A stretch of 64,000 nt of DNA. It comes from Brachionus plicatilis. Lineage: Eukaryota > Rotifera > Eurotatoria > Ploima > Brachionidae. The notes under the pieces are model-generated. The model was not told the DNA's origin, did no database searches, and saw only the letters and a program-made list of their open reading frames with translations. The stretch lies in the NCBI GenBank assembly GCA_010279815.1, contig QEOQ01000226.1:2461411-2525410 (forward strand), written 5' to 3'. Shown piece after piece: positions 1-11,804 of this stretch (the stretch's first letter is position 1; the number at the start of each line of letters is the position of its first letter). Position numbers and translations under genes: made by a program.

Positions 1-85
1 ATTAGAACATAAACTTATAATTTTGTCTTTTTTTTTTAGCAATATACTAATAAATTAGAATATGCAATTAATATTAAGTCGCCAC

Positions 86-425
86 TAGTGTTGGTAATCG
101 ACTCCAACCGATTGATAAAATACAAAAATCGACTAATTTTTATTAGTCAACTATTGAATCGACCTATTTTTTTAAATTGATTATTAAATCGACTAATTTA
201 GCACTCGAAAAAAGATTTTTGTGGCAGATTTTTCAGAGCAATAATTGAGGAATTTTGGTGATTAGTTGTGTGCAATGTTGAAAAAATATTTTTTGCTTAT
301 TTAGCTTTAATCTAGAGATAAATTTTTTATTAGTTGACTAAAAAAAATTGGTCCATTTAATAATCGATTAAAAAAAAAATTAGCCGATTATTGAATCGGT
401 TATTGATAACCGATTGCCAACACTA
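86..425. mobile_element. hAT-like MITE with 8-bp target duplication
   Basis: The two ends form imperfect terminal inverted repeats: the left begins TAGTGTTGGTAATCGA and the right ends TCGATTGCCAACACTA-like. They are flanked by 8-bp direct repeats, GTCGCCAC at 78-85 and GCCGCCAC at 426-433 (one mismatch). An 8-bp target duplication and short TAGTGTTGG-type ends fit the hAT superfamily. The interior is built of repeated ATCGACTA-type words and has no coding capacity, so this is a non-autonomous element. A relative lies at 6471-6985. Confidence 0.7.
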
Positions 426-1985
426 GCCGCCACTCACGGTATCCAAAAATAATTTAAATTTGGATAAATCTTTATTTTTTGTCAAGTTTGTTTTTTGTGC
501 CGCAAAAAATCAATCTAGCTTCTTTAACTTTAAAAAAGTTTTTCGATTTTGCTGAGATTATATTATTCAACCATTCTTTTAAAATTAAAATTATTTCTGT
601 GACTTATTTTCATGAGTTGTTTAAACAACCTTTGCTTTTGTCCACAAAAATTTCCATATTTCCTGCAGATGATGTCAAAGAAATATCTGATTTGTTTGGA
701 TTGTGCCAATCAACCTGGTTTAACCTTACATAAAATGAGCTCAATAAACCTTAAGCATAATCAGATTACCTACACTTCCTACACATTAAAAAATAATTTT
801 AATTTGTTCTTCTTTGGTAAACAAAGCATCTGCACCAGAATTTGTTATTTTATCATCTTCGAGTTATAATAAATGAATTCCATTGTGAATCTATAAATTG
901 TATCTATAACGAAAAAAGAGCTTGATATATTTTCTTAAGATATATCGTATTTTTATTTTGAAAATATTTTAAAATTTAAGAAGTATAAAAAGGAGAATTT
1001 TTGATTTTTCGTATTTTACAAAAAAAAATTTAATCTCAAAAAATTAATTTTTTTCGAATTTTTGATGACAAGCTATGTTAACATCGATTCAGTAATAAAT
1101 TATTTTTACCAAGTCTATATGATTTCATTAAGTTTAGATGTTTAATGAGTGTAGTTTTAGCAATGATAAGCCTTTAACAAATTTCTAAACATTTAAAATA
1201 CATCAAATATAAGCTTTTTAAATTACCAATTTTAATGTTAAAAAAATCCAGAATTTTTAAAGAGATAGACATTTAAATGAAATATTTTGGTTTTAATTTA
1301 ATTCAAAATACTAAAAAGATTTTAGATTTTAGATAAATTCTAAAATAAATTTATATTAAAAAATTGAACATATAAGCATATTAAACTCTTGATCAAATAT
1401 GTGAATTATAATTTTTTTAGCATTAGGAAAAACTAAACAGGCGAAATTTCAATTTAATTTTCAACTTTTTTGAATTTAACATCTGGAAGAAAAATGAAGA
1501 TCATTTAACGAATCAACAATTCAAATATTACCCAAAAAGCAAACTTGTCAGACTTGTCTGAAAATTAGAAATTTATAATTTTTCATGTAAAATTTAAATT
1601 TTGTTTTTTTAAATTGATTAAATTTTGCTACTTATTCGAATTTTCTTTTTAATAAAACTTTGAATTAAATTAACACATATACATTATACATTACAATTTA
1701 TTTAAATTAATTACTATATAGATTTTTTCTTTCATTATAAAAAGGATTAATTGCTTTAAAATTTTACTAATCCACTATATAAATATTTATTAAAAACTAG
1801 TTGCAGAGTTTCAAAAACCAAAATTTTTTATAAAGAGCTAATAAATGCTTATGTCATGTTAAAAAAATATATTATATGAAATTTAAAAATTTTAAAAAAA
1901 CTCAATTTTTTATTTTTAACTAAAACTTGACCAAATCAGCTCCACTGAAGTCATTTAAATTATTATTATCATTATTTTTAAATAA
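426..1985. other. AT-rich intergenic stretch
   Basis: No gene can be supported. Between about 480 and 870 two overlapping plus-strand frames stay open for 84-85 codons and base composition is slightly less AT-biased. I recognise no family in either strand there, so it may be an old element relic. The rest is AT-rich low-complexity sequence. Confidence 0.4.
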
Positions 1986-2330
1986 TTAGCAGCATGCCAG
2001 TGACTTGCAGAGCTGGTAGTCGTAACTTTTGAAGAAAGACTCGGTGGCTCTTCGTTGCACTTTCTCCAGTTTTTTTATGTCCTGTTTCTTGTGAGGTCTC
2101 CATGCTGGGGCTGCATATTCAATTAGCTGTCTTACGTGGCTTTTATAGACTATTTTTAAAGTTTTTGCATCCCAACAAGTAAAAGCATTTTTGAGTCGGC
2201 GGAGCGTCGCGTTTGCTTTCAGCGCTACTGCCTTCGTTTGTTCACTCCAGCTCAGTTTGTTGTTTATTTTGATATTGAGGTAGCTTTCTGAGTCATTTGA
2301 ATTTTGTTTGCAATCAAATTTGTTTAGAAC
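1986..2330 (-). mobile_element. LINE reverse-transcriptase C-terminal fragment
   Basis: Read on the minus strand the stretch is open to a stop at 1986-1988. It encodes the region after the catalytic domain of a non-LTR reverse transcriptase: a SYLNIKINNKLSWSEQ-like segment, then LIEYAAPAWRPHKKQDIKKL and EKVQRRATE. That order (kLsW, leYa.pvW.P, diekLEkvQRRat) is typical of CR1/L2/Jockey-type LINEs. Only about 110 codons remain and no catalytic FADD/YADD is present, so the copy is dead and 5'-truncated. It is GC-richer than its surroundings, which suggests fairly recent arrival. Confidence 0.75.
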
Positions 2331-2859
2331 GGCTAAATATTTTTTGATTTAAAAATTTTGATCCAAAAAAAAATTTTCAATTTCAAAAATTTCTTATTAA
2401 GAAATTTAAAATTGAGGAAATTCTTTTAAAACAGATCAATCTTTAAATTTTTCTTGTCCAAACTAAGCTCAATTAATATTCTATCATCTAAAGAATCATC
2501 TCTCATTTTTCAAAAAGGGTTTTAATAATTTCTTTATAAGAATGAATTATTTTTTAATTAGGATTTTCAAAATTATTACTTGTTGTAATGGACTTTTTTT
2601 CATGAATTATTTTATAATTGAGGCAATGAGCTGAACAAATTTTTGAATTTAATTTTTAAATATGAAAATTTTTTTAAAAGTATGTGTTGACTTTATTTTA
2701 AAAAATATTTTTTTCATTCTTTGAAAAAAATCAAAAACTCGAATTCAGTTCTTTTTTGTTAATCGCGTAATATTTAAGTCGAATTAGATATAAATTAAAG
2801 AAATTAAAAAAAAAGAAAGAAAGAAAAATATATAAACATAGGCGAATGGATTGATTTAA
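2331..2859. other. AT-rich spacer, 3' flank of PSMD12
   Basis: I see no coding signal. Because PSMD12 runs on the minus strand, the part next to 2860 should hold its 3' UTR, but I could not pick out a convincing canonical polyadenylation hexamer. Confidence 0.4.
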
Positions 2860-4430
2860 TTAGGCTTTGGCAGCGTGGACCATCTCTTCTTTGTTTATCA
2901 AATGAGTTGTATTGTTAATCGATTTCATTAGAGCTGATAAATTGTGACTCCAATCATTTAGAACTTCATTGATATCTTTTTGGCTCTCAAAAGTCACAAT
3001 GCCAGCTAGACGATCAATTTTGCCACTGACAGTCTTATTAGTCACTAAATTGGACAAGAATTCCTCGGTTTCATCTTCAGTCAGGTCCAACAAATTAGCC
3101 ATTCTTTTTGTCGAAATTCTGGTATAATACTTAGCCATTACTCTCATGTTCTTAACAAAAATGTTTTCATTATCAAAATTTTATATTTATTTTGAAATTT
3201 TATTTTACATGTTCCACAATTCTGGTTTTAAAATCAGCCCATCTTTTGGCACCCTCTTCACTTTTGAAAGCGTCTGTAGCAGGCAAATTTGAATCGCCAA
3301 CTTTTAAGTCTTGCTCAAAGTGTTCGATCAAACTTCTCCAATTTATGACCTCATCGGTTTTGATCAATTTGACCAACTCACTTTTAGAATAAAATAAAAA
3401 ATATTCTTTTAATTATATTTTTTATTTCTTTTTACTTATATTTGGGAAGTTGCTGCAAATTTTTGTCCTGACTAATTATGTGCAACAAATTTTGCTGTTC
3501 ATTTCCATAAGGAGATAGTAATAAATAGATAACTATGTTTTTAAGAGCCTCTTTCATCATCAAGCTATTCTCTTTAATCCGTGGGGTGTCATAAATTTGC
3601 TTGTAATGTTTGCACACAGCAAAGTAGTTGGCGTCATGTTGGTCTAATTTGATCATCAATTCATAAAATTTTAATTTCAAATCCTTAAAAATTAATTTAT
3701 AGAAAAAAAAAAAATTATTTAAAAATAGCAATAAAATACATGTAATTTTTCGTCCTCAAAAGATCGAATGCTTATTTTGCGACTGATAATTTGAGTTCGA
3801 ATAAAGTCTCCTTTTAGAAGACAAACTCTCATTTGTTCTAATAAAAATTCTATTTTTTCTCTTTTTTCCATTGAACCAAAGGTCTCGACTTGAAGTTCTT
3901 GTAAGATCGAGGCGGCTTCGTCAATGTTACCAGCAGCTTCCTTAAATTCGGCGAGTTTTCGCGTAAGCCGCGCTCGCTCGATTTCCACATAAATTTTTCC
4001 GGCAGTCACTGTTCTAAGTGAGTCGATTAACTTTAATTTTGTTTCCATGTCACTTATTTGGTCAACATATGTGCATGCTTCTTGGACCATTTTGGTGACC
4101 GCTTGTTTTAATTGAGAGCGTCTTTTTGTAAGAAGATGGATGTTTTCGTTCAATGCCTCAAAATTGCGTTGTTCAAAGCAGAAGCGAACAATTGTGGTCA
4201 AGATGCGCGAGGTTGAATGAGCGTCGCCAGCAACTCTAGCCTGTTTTTCTAGCTGAAGCAAAATTTCAATTGCTTCCTGCAATCGACCACTCTTAAATTT
4301 TAATTAAATAAATATAAAAAATTATTTTTTAAATTTTTACATTGACCATTTTTTGACATTCGGGAATTTTTTCTTCGACAACAGCCGAATAATCAGCTTC
4401 TTGTTTTTCCAATTTTCCATACAAAGACAT
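2860..4430 (-). CDS. PSMD12: 26S proteasome non-ATPase regulatory subunit 12 (Rpn5)
   Basis: A lid subunit of the 19S regulatory particle, which helps hold the deubiquitinating lid on the proteasome. I read five exons: 4341-4430, 3740-4291, 3436-3683, 3209-3380 and 2860-3150, all with GT-AG borders and introns of 49-58 bp. They join in frame to 450 codons, against about 456 for the human protein. Signature stretches match the family throughout: [39 protein letters not shown] and [15 protein letters not shown]. The C-terminal PCI winged helix is [18 protein letters not shown], followed by the DRLAGIVTF and THLINKEEM segments. The start was chosen because the short first exon ([20 protein letters not shown]) aligns with the family's acidic DYSA.V N-terminus. 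All frames are intact, so this is very probably the functional gene. Confidence 0.95.
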
Positions 4431-6451
4431 GGCTTGATTCTTTTTAGATTTTGATCTAAAACAAAAATGTTTAATTTCTGGACCGATATGAAAAATGCAG
4501 TCCGAAATTTTTTTTTCAATTATTTTAAATTTGCAGTATCATACTTTTGAAAATGTTTTAAAAGAAAATTTTAAATATAAAATAGCATAGCAGACATTTT
4601 TTAAAAATTTGCTTGATTTTAATTTTAAAATTTTGTTTTATCAAGTTGATTTTTTTGTCTTTTGAACAAATTTGAAATAAAAGAAGAAGAAGAATAAGCT
4701 ACCGAAAGTAAGCTTGCGAAGATGTGTTACTAAATAGTCATCTTTGGTAGATAATTACAAATAAATTCAGATTTAGATACAAAGATACTAAAAGTTTGTT
4801 GTTTTGATTATGAGAAAAAATAATTTTTACTATTTTTTTAACAATTTAAAACTGATTTTAACAAAAAAATATAACTAAATAAATCAAATACAATAAAAAT
4901 TAGAAAAAATTTAAAAATTTTTTTTAATTCGTAATCTGACATATTTATTTTGAAAAGTTTCTTATAATCAGTTTAAATTATTAAAAATAAATAGGAAATT
5001 TTTTTATTCTTGTGTACTTTTTTGATCAAGAATAATTTCAAGTTATATCATTTCAAAGTTTTTAAAATTTCTTTTTTTTAAATGTCTGAGAACATTTTTT
5101 CCATACAAAAATTAAAATAATAATTGATGAATAATAATTGGTCTGGGTCAAAGTTAAGGTATTTCATCTACCAAGAGAATGAAGGCTAATTTTGAGTCAA
5201 TCACATTGATGAAATCGAATTCAGCTTCGAATGATATTAAAATATTTGAATTAATTTTTTATTTGAGCAATAATAATAAAAATAATAAATTAATTTTAGA
5301 TTCAAACAAGAAATTTTCTTCTTTTTACAATTAAATTTTGATTTTTCAATTTGTTAAATAAAATTTAATTTGTAAAGAATTAGTAAATTTTTTAAACTAT
5401 CAATTAAAAATAGTCATTAGAATGTGTTTGGCGTAGTTTGCATTTTTAAGTTCAAGTCTTTAAAGGCTAGAGACAAAATTATATTTGAGATATTCAAACA
5501 GAATAAAAAAAAAAAATTTTATACATATATTCAAAAATAATTTAAAAATGAATTTCAATTTTTTTAATGTTCCAACATACATTTATTTATATTCTGTTTA
5601 AATATACCAATTTTTTTTCAATACTAGACAAACAATTTCACCCAGAAACTTTAACTTTCACAATTAAAATTATTTCCATTAATTTGAATATAATTTTTTG
5701 AAATTGTTTGAAAACACATATAATATGACTTTTTATGAGAAATTTTTATATAAAATTTGAAAAGCCATTGTTTTTTTTCGTTGAGGTACTTGTTTAAGTC
5801 GCGATTTTGATTTAAAATTTACAATAGTCACATGTTTTAAATTTGTATTTTAAAAAATGAACTTTTATAAAAGCACTGTATTAATAATTATTTGGATAAA
5901 AAACTGTTTTTGATTAAATTTGATGTAATTTTTTTTTAATTTAAATTTAGTAGCAATACATGTCAGCTTTTTCTTGTTTTTTTTTGTTTGAATCAAATTC
6001 TAATGTAATAAAATTTAAGCTAGTAACTTTATCTTTTTGGTTTAAATAGCTTACTTTCTTAGGGGAGCAAATTTATGATAATTTTAGGATTCATCTAAAA
6101 AAATATTAAATTTTCAAAAAAATACTTCAAGTCGCTGACTTTACTTAAGACTTGTGACTTAAAAACAACTCAGAATCAAATATTTGAGAGTCTGAACTAA
6201 ACTTAATTTTGTATTAGGATGAAAAAATTTTGAACGGAATTAAAATTCTTAGGAACAATAATAACCCAATAATTTTATCTGATCAACGTAATCAAGCTAT
6301 GCAACAGTTTTTCTAACTAAAAATATTAGATGTAAAATATTTGGTAATTAAAAAAAATCGTGAAAATTAACTAATAAAACAAATTATCTAATATAATAAT
6401 CTATCTCTGTAACAAATTAAAAAATAAAAATAATAAAAAATTTTGAACAAG
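4431..6451. other. AT-rich intergenic stretch upstream of PSMD12
   Basis: This should include the PSMD12 promoter at its low-coordinate end. I see no open frame of interest, no RNA gene and no structured repeat. It is dominated by poly-A/poly-T words. Confidence 0.4.
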
Positions 6452-6715
6452 CTTTTTTCTAAACAAATTATTATTGTTGGCAATCGATTATCAATAATCG
6501 ATTTATTTTTTTTAATCGACTATTAAATCGACTAATTTTTTCTAGATGACTATAATACTTCTAATTTATCTCGAAATTGAAAGTAAAGAAAGCAAAAAAT
6601 TTTTTGATGACTTATAGTCATCTAGAAAAAATTAGTCGATTTAATAGTCGATTAAAAAAAATAAATCGATTATTGATAATCGATTGCCAACAATAATAAT
6701 TTGTTTAGAAAAAAG
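6452..6715. repeat. Perfect 104-bp inverted repeat (palindrome)
   Basis: The left arm 6452-6555 and right arm 6612-6715 are exact reverse complements as far as I can read, separated by 56 bp. The left arm starts 19 bp outside the hAT-like element that begins at 6471. The right arm, inside that element, therefore carries a reverse-complement copy of the element's left end, its target duplication (ACAAATTA) and some flank. Copying of the junction in inverted orientation after insertion would explain this. Confidence 0.85.
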
Positions 6716-6985
6716 GATTTTTTAATAAAAAAGGTTTATTCAATTTATGGTATTTTTTATTTTTTATTTTGCTTTAAATCTTAAATTTTAAATCAATTTA
6801 AAAACCTTTTTTATTAAAAAATAATATTTTTTGCTTTCCTTGCTATCAATTTCGAGATAAATTAGAAGTATTATAGTGATCTAGAAAAAATTATTCGATT
6901 TATAGTCGACAAAAATAATACTCGACTAAAAAAAATTAGTCAATTTATTAATTTTGTCAATCAATTGGAGTCGATTACCAACACA
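6471..6985. mobile_element. Compound hAT-like MITE
   Basis: An exact 8-bp direct repeat, ACAAATTA, sits at 6463-6470 and 6986-6993. The left end reads TTATTGTTGGCAATCG and the right end CGATTACCAACACA, related to the ends of the MITE at 86-425. The interior holds the perfect palindrome plus a further half copy (about 6826-6985) sharing an AATTTCGAGATAAATTAGAA word with 6560-6580 in the other orientation. There is no coding capacity. Confidence 0.7.
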
Positions 6986-6993
6986 ACAAATTA

Positions 6994-7117
6994 TCTTAAT
7001 AATTAAAAAAAATAATTGATTTTACATCTAATTGGCATTCAACTTTTTTTTTTTAAATATTCATTGCTCTTTTTTTGCTTTTATCCTTGATTAAGAAGCC
7101 TAATGTCCCTTAAAAAC
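6994..7117. other. Short spacer before possible mini-gene
   Basis: AT-rich sequence without visible features. Confidence 0.3.
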
Positions 7118-7126
7118 TATATAAAC
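7118..7126 (+). promoter_or_regulatory. Possible TATA box
   Basis: The word CTATATAAA lies about 30 bp upstream of the ATG at 7152. In sequence this AT-rich a TATA match is weak evidence; it is listed only because a coherent spliced frame follows. Confidence 0.25.
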
Positions 7127-7151
7127 AATTTTGGGTCGATGGCAATTCAAG

Positions 7152-7443
7152 ATGAGTCTAAACAAAAGATCATGGATAGATTTTGAAGATTACAAAGAAC
7201 TTTCTAATAAAATTTGGATGGTTGGGCTTAATAAACAAAGTTTGACGAAAAGTTTTTATTATATCTTTTTCAAAAAAAATTAATTTTTAATTACATTATT
7301 TTTTTGCAATTCGTTTTAATTTGTGTAATTTATTAGTTCAAGCTAAAAATATTGCCTTAAATTCTAAAATAAAAAGAGGTCGCATTCCAAAGGCAAAAAA
7401 AAGCTTTGGTGCTACAATATTTTTTTTGCTTTTTTTGAAATAA
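7152..7443 (+). CDS. Possible two-exon small basic protein, unrecognised
   Basis: ATG at 7152 opens a frame (MSLNKRSWIDFEDYKELSNK...) to 7251. An 85-bp GT-AG intron (7252-7336) can be removed so that 7337-7443 continues in frame, giving 68 codons. The second exon encodes a basic KRGRIPKAKKS stretch resembling an AT-hook or nuclear localisation segment. I do not recognise a family. Similar KRGRPKK-type segments occur in transposon-derived and zinc-finger proteins, so it may be a relic of such an element. The consistent splice phase and an upstream TATA-like word are the only support. Confidence 0.25.
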
Positions 7444-8854
7444 ATCGTATTAACGTATTTTTTGCTACAAGGTTAGCTTAAAATAAAAATAAAAAAATTC
7501 TATTTTTATTTCCTTATTAATTATCATTTTTGTTATTTTCTTTTTTAACACGAGTTAGCTTTTTTGATATTCAATAGATTCTAGCCAAAAAAAATTTAGA
7601 GTTGTATTTATTTTTTATACTTAAATTAAGAGAAAACTTTGCTAAAATTTTTATAAAGATTCAATAAAATAAATTATTTGTTTTTAATAGAAAATATTTT
7701 TTTATTAATTCAAGTATAAAAACGTGACATAATAACGAAAAACAATTTTTTTTAACATTACACGTAGAAGGTCTAATGACATGTTTATTCATTCTTTTTA
7801 GAACGACGTTGGCGATGATTTTTTTTTTAAATAAAATTAGAATTTATTAAAATTTGATTATTTGGCTCACAAAATATTTTTTTTATTCTAATAGACTATT
7901 AAATTGATTTAAAACTTAATTGTGTGGTTCAAGCTTTAAAAAAAAATCTTAAATACTGTTTTTTCTTTGTGCTAGTCATTTATTGCTATAAAACTGAAAA
8001 CATTTGGAAAAGAAATATGTATTTTCTGTTTCAGGGCTTTATAAATATTTTATTCAAAAAATTTTTTGTTAAGGATATTGTTAATTTTTAAGCAATCAAA
8101 TATAAACATAGATTTATTAATGTATTTAAATAAAAAAAAAAAGAAGAAGAGATGATCAAATAAAGAAAGTTGTAATGATGATTAAAAAGATAACCCATAA
8201 TTGATAATATTTCAAAATTTCTTATATCCATAGACTTTTTTTTTCTTTTTTTTTTGTAAATTTTCTATACAAACCCAACAAGCAAACAAAATGAAGAGAC
8301 AAATAAAAGACCAAAATATGAGAGTCCGATGACACCTGTACACTTAGACGTTTGATTGTAGCCGCTTAACTAGTACATCAGTTTTTATGTTTATTATTTG
8401 TTTAAATTAATTAAAAAATTGCTTTATTTTAATTTAGATTCTTTTGTTAGCAAAATGACGAAAAATTTCATCGTAGAAGAAAATAAAGATAAATGACAAA
8501 AAAAAAAAAAGAAAAAAAATGAAATTATAATATTTAAAAAAAATTTTCATTTAAAACGACCAAAGAGACTTTAAGTTTGTATTTTTTCATTTTGGTGGCG
8601 GTGAATGGCTGACGATGTTGAATCAATTGTGTGGCCGTGGTATACACTTCGGTCTCTAGTCCCCCATTTGAATTAAATGAAACATGCTGAATAAAATTGT
8701 ATTGTTATTTTTTATTAATTTATTTTGCACCTTTGGATAAAAAAAAAATTAATTAGTAAACAAAAAAAATCCTGTCGGGATCAATTAGCAGGTAGAGCCC
8801 AAGACCTATTAGTTAGTGGTTAAGAACAGACAGCCTTTTTAGTCTCAATTACAT
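7444..8854. other. AT-rich spacer including the CK1 alpha 3' flank
   Basis: The first 800 bases are AT-rich without features. From about 8280 to 8854 composition is less biased, as expected of a long 3' UTR of the minus-strand kinase gene. AATAAA words on the minus strand (for example 8719-8724 and 8711-8716 as TTTATT on plus) are candidate polyadenylation signals. Confidence 0.4.
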
Positions 8855-10561
8855 TTATTGACTTTGTTCCTTGACACTATCAATATTATTTAATAGATTC
8901 ATATTGATCTCGACCTTATTGGTCTCTTGGTTCAATTTTTCAACCGAAGATGGCACAGGTGCCGTGTCACTACTTATCGCTGGTGCCAAATCAACTTGGG
9001 CTTAATAGGATCAAAAATCAACAATAGAAAAACATGTGTGTGCAGTTTATGGCCATGGCCTAGAATGGTAAAAGACTAACAAACCTGAGGTGCCGTTGTT
9101 GGGCAAAAGTCCCGAATTGGTCATGTTGCCGGCCACATTGCCCATGCTGGTCGAGAGACCGGCCGCATTTTGGCCCATAACACCGGGTGTCGCAATTCCA
9201 TTGCCGTTTCCGCTGCTGTTGCCGTTCTGGTTTTGGTTGGATGTCTGGTTGCCTGGCGGGTTGAGGGTGATGGCGGCCGCGGCTGCCTTCTGCTTAAGCA
9301 TTGTCCAGTCAAATGTGTAGTCGTACTGGTGGTTCAGCGTTCTGAACAAAATGCGGAACAATTGGCGCAAGTACATGTAGTCGGGGCCTTCTTCGAACCT
9401 CAAGCCGCGGCAATAGTTCAAGTACATGGCGAACTCAGCCGGAAAACCCTGAAAAAAAATTTTGAATAAAAAATTTTTTTTTTTAATTTAAAAATTTTTA
9501 AAAAATTTTTGTCATAAATTATTGAAAAAAAAATTTTTTTTGTAAATTATTTAAACAAAAATTTTTTTTGGAAATTATTTAAAAAAAATTTTTTTTGTTT
9601 TTAAATTATTGAAAGAAAATTTTTTTTTAAATTATTAAACAAAAAATTTTTTTGTAAATTATTAAAAAAAAAATTTTTTATAAATTATTGAAAGAAAAAA
9701 ATTCTTTCAAAAAATTATTAAAAAAAATTTTTTTTTGATAAATTATTGAAAGAAAAAAATTTTATTAAAAAAAAAAAAAAAAAAATTTGCCTTGCACAAA
9801 ACTTCGACTGGAGTGCTCATTTTTTTCTCGCTTATCTTTTCGTATTTTTGTTTTTTGGTGGCGGCCTTGAGACCTTGCCAGGGAAGCGAGCCCCTGTTGA
9901 AGTACATGGTGACGTAGCCGAGCGACTCCATGTCGTCGCGGCGGCTCTGCTCTATGCCCAAGTGGGCGTTAATGGAGGCGTAGCGGGCCGTGCCGGTCAA
10001 ATTTTTGTCTTCTCTGTACATGATGTGTTGGCGTGTGCGGTTGTCGCGGTACTTTTTGGCGAGGCCGAAGTCGATCAGAAAGACTTTGTTGCAGTGGCGG
10101 CCAATGCCCATCAGAAAGTTGTCGGGCTTGATGTCGCGATGAATGAAGTTTTTGTTGTGCACAAACTCGATGCGGCTTATCATTTGGTCGGCGAGCATCA
10201 GCACCGTTTTCATGGTGAAGCGGCGCGAGCAAAAGTTGAACAGGTCCTCGAGGCTGGGCCCGAGCAGGTCCATGACCAAAATGTTGTAGTCTTTTTCGAC
10301 GCCGTACCAGCGTATGTGCGGTATGCCGACGCCGCCCTGCAGAATTTTGTACAGCTTGCTCTCGTAGAGCAGCTGCGGGTGTCTCGCCTTCACCGACTCC
10401 AGCTTGACGGCTATCTCTTCGCCGTTGGTCACATTGATGCCCAAGTAAATGTCGCCAAACGAGCCAGAGCCGATCTTGCGCACTAGCCGGTACTTTCCGC
10501 TCACTAGGAACTCTGACTTGTTGCTCGAATGGCTCACTGCGCTTCCCTTTTCCAAATCCAT
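8855..10561 (-). CDS. CSNK1A1: Casein kinase I alpha
   Basis: A serine/threonine kinase of the CK1 family, known in animals for priming phosphorylation in Wnt and Hedgehog signalling. Exons read as 9791-10561, 9085-9448 and 8855-9000 join in frame to 426 codons. The kinase domain is nearly identical to vertebrate CK1 alpha: GSGSFG loop (residues 31-36), VKLES lysine (53), HRDIKPDN (catalytic Asp 143), DFG (164-166), [15 protein letters not shown], and the [20 protein letters not shown] segment that identifies the alpha type. The C-terminal tail is longer than usual and rich in Asn, Gly and Gln. Start: Met at 10561 best fits the family's short N-terminus; an in-frame upstream Met at 10603 would add 14 residues. 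The first intron begins with GC instead of GT. Confidence 0.95.
9449..9790 (-). other. CK1 alpha intron with GC-AG borders
   Basis: On the minus strand the exon ends TGCAAG and is followed by GCAAAT; the intron ends TTTTTTTTCAG before GGTTTTCCGGC. The conserved protein continuity (VLCK then GFPAEF) forces this junction, so the donor is GC. AAG/GC followed by AA resembles known GC donors. No nearby GT keeps the frame. Confidence 0.85.
9480..9775. repeat. Tandem array of A-run/T-run palindromic units
   Basis: About nine degenerate copies of a roughly 30-bp unit (AAATTATT-GAAA-A-run-T-run) fill most of the CK1 alpha intron. Each unit has an A-run directly followed by a T-run, so each is self-complementary. 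Confidence 0.7.
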
Positions 10562-10603
10562 TTTCTTCTCTATGATCTTATGTACATACGTAGGCAAACG
10601 CAA

Positions 10604-11804
10604 GTGTACTCAGCTTTTGGTCTAAAGAACACAGATAAAAATTATTTTTTTCTTTTTTTTTTCTTCTTTTATTATTTTTTTTCTCTCTCCCTCTCTCACT
10701 CTCTCTCTCTCTCTCTCTCTTGTCGTAAGCCTATTATTGTATACGAATAAATTATCTATGTTTACATCGGTTGCTATATAGCTACATAGTTCGCTTTTAG
10801 CCAAGTTATTGCATAACCAAGAAATGAGAGGAATTCAGGAAAGAAAGTCAAGCAGCAACACAACCACAACAACAAAATAAAATGAAACAAAAATAAAATA
10901 TTTCTAGTTAATGATCTCTGTTGTTGTTGTTGTTGTTTTTTTTTTTTTGTTGTTGGTAATAATTTCTAAAATAAACACTATATTATTATAAAATTTGTAT
11001 TTTTTTTTATTTTTGGTTAGGATAAATTGCAATTTTCGTGATATCAGTTGGGTTCCCTTGCAATCTAAGCAACACACACACACACTCACAGAGAGAGAGA
11101 GAGAGAAAAAGAGAACAATAGAGTGTGTGCTAGTTTATCATGAGTATATGTGTATAAATATTGTGCGAGCTCTCTGTTCGTACTAGGCAGGCCGGCTTAA
11201 CTTAAACTAATTTTTTAAATGAATTCAAAATCTTATGCTTTTTTTTCTCTCTCTCTCTCTTTCGCTCTCTTTTCTAGTTAACTTTCATAATCAAAGACAT
11301 ACCAAAATATACGCCATATTTTATTTTTGTGCTGCATTAGTATTGTTGCTCTCAAATATTTTTTTGTTTGCTAGAAAAAAAAATATATATAAATTATTAT
11401 AAAGTTGCAATTGGTAAATGCTCGGCTTTGTTGTACACGCTCGATATTATAATTGAAATATAGGACAAAAAAATGATCGATGCATTGCAATATGTTTTGC
11501 TAGGGTCTCAAATTGACTTGATTTGGTTGGACTTGGGTTTTTTTTACTAAATATTGCACGATGGAAAAGCACCCCTAATCTCTTCTTAATAAGAGATTAG
11601 TTCCGGATTTGTGTCTAGTTAGGTCACGTGCATCTTTGGCCTTGCTTGATCCTTTAAATCGCATTTTATTGCATAGTTTATTCTTGCTACAATTCAACTT
11701 GGACTAAGCCTTTTTTATTCTAACTTTTTTGACAATTTTTTAATTGACTCTTCCAAAAATTTACATACTTTTTAATTTTTTTCTAACAAATGCCCTTAAT
11801 TCTA
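10604..11804. other. CK1 alpha upstream region with microsatellites
   Basis: The likely promoter and 5' UTR of the kinase. It holds a CT-rich microsatellite at about 10680-10720, a TTG repeat at about 10918-10937, a CA then GA repeat at about 11070-11110, and another CT run at about 11246-11270. No coding exon is evident. Confidence 0.5.

Noticed and set aside
479..869. Two overlapping 84-85-codon frames near the left edge
   Set aside because: No recognisable motif, no splice context, and the first start is not a standard ATG; mentioned only as an unassigned stretch.
9090..10486. Plus-strand frames of up to 246 codons opposite casein kinase I alpha
   Set aside because: The minus strand encodes a highly conserved kinase; the plus-strand frames are antisense shadows.
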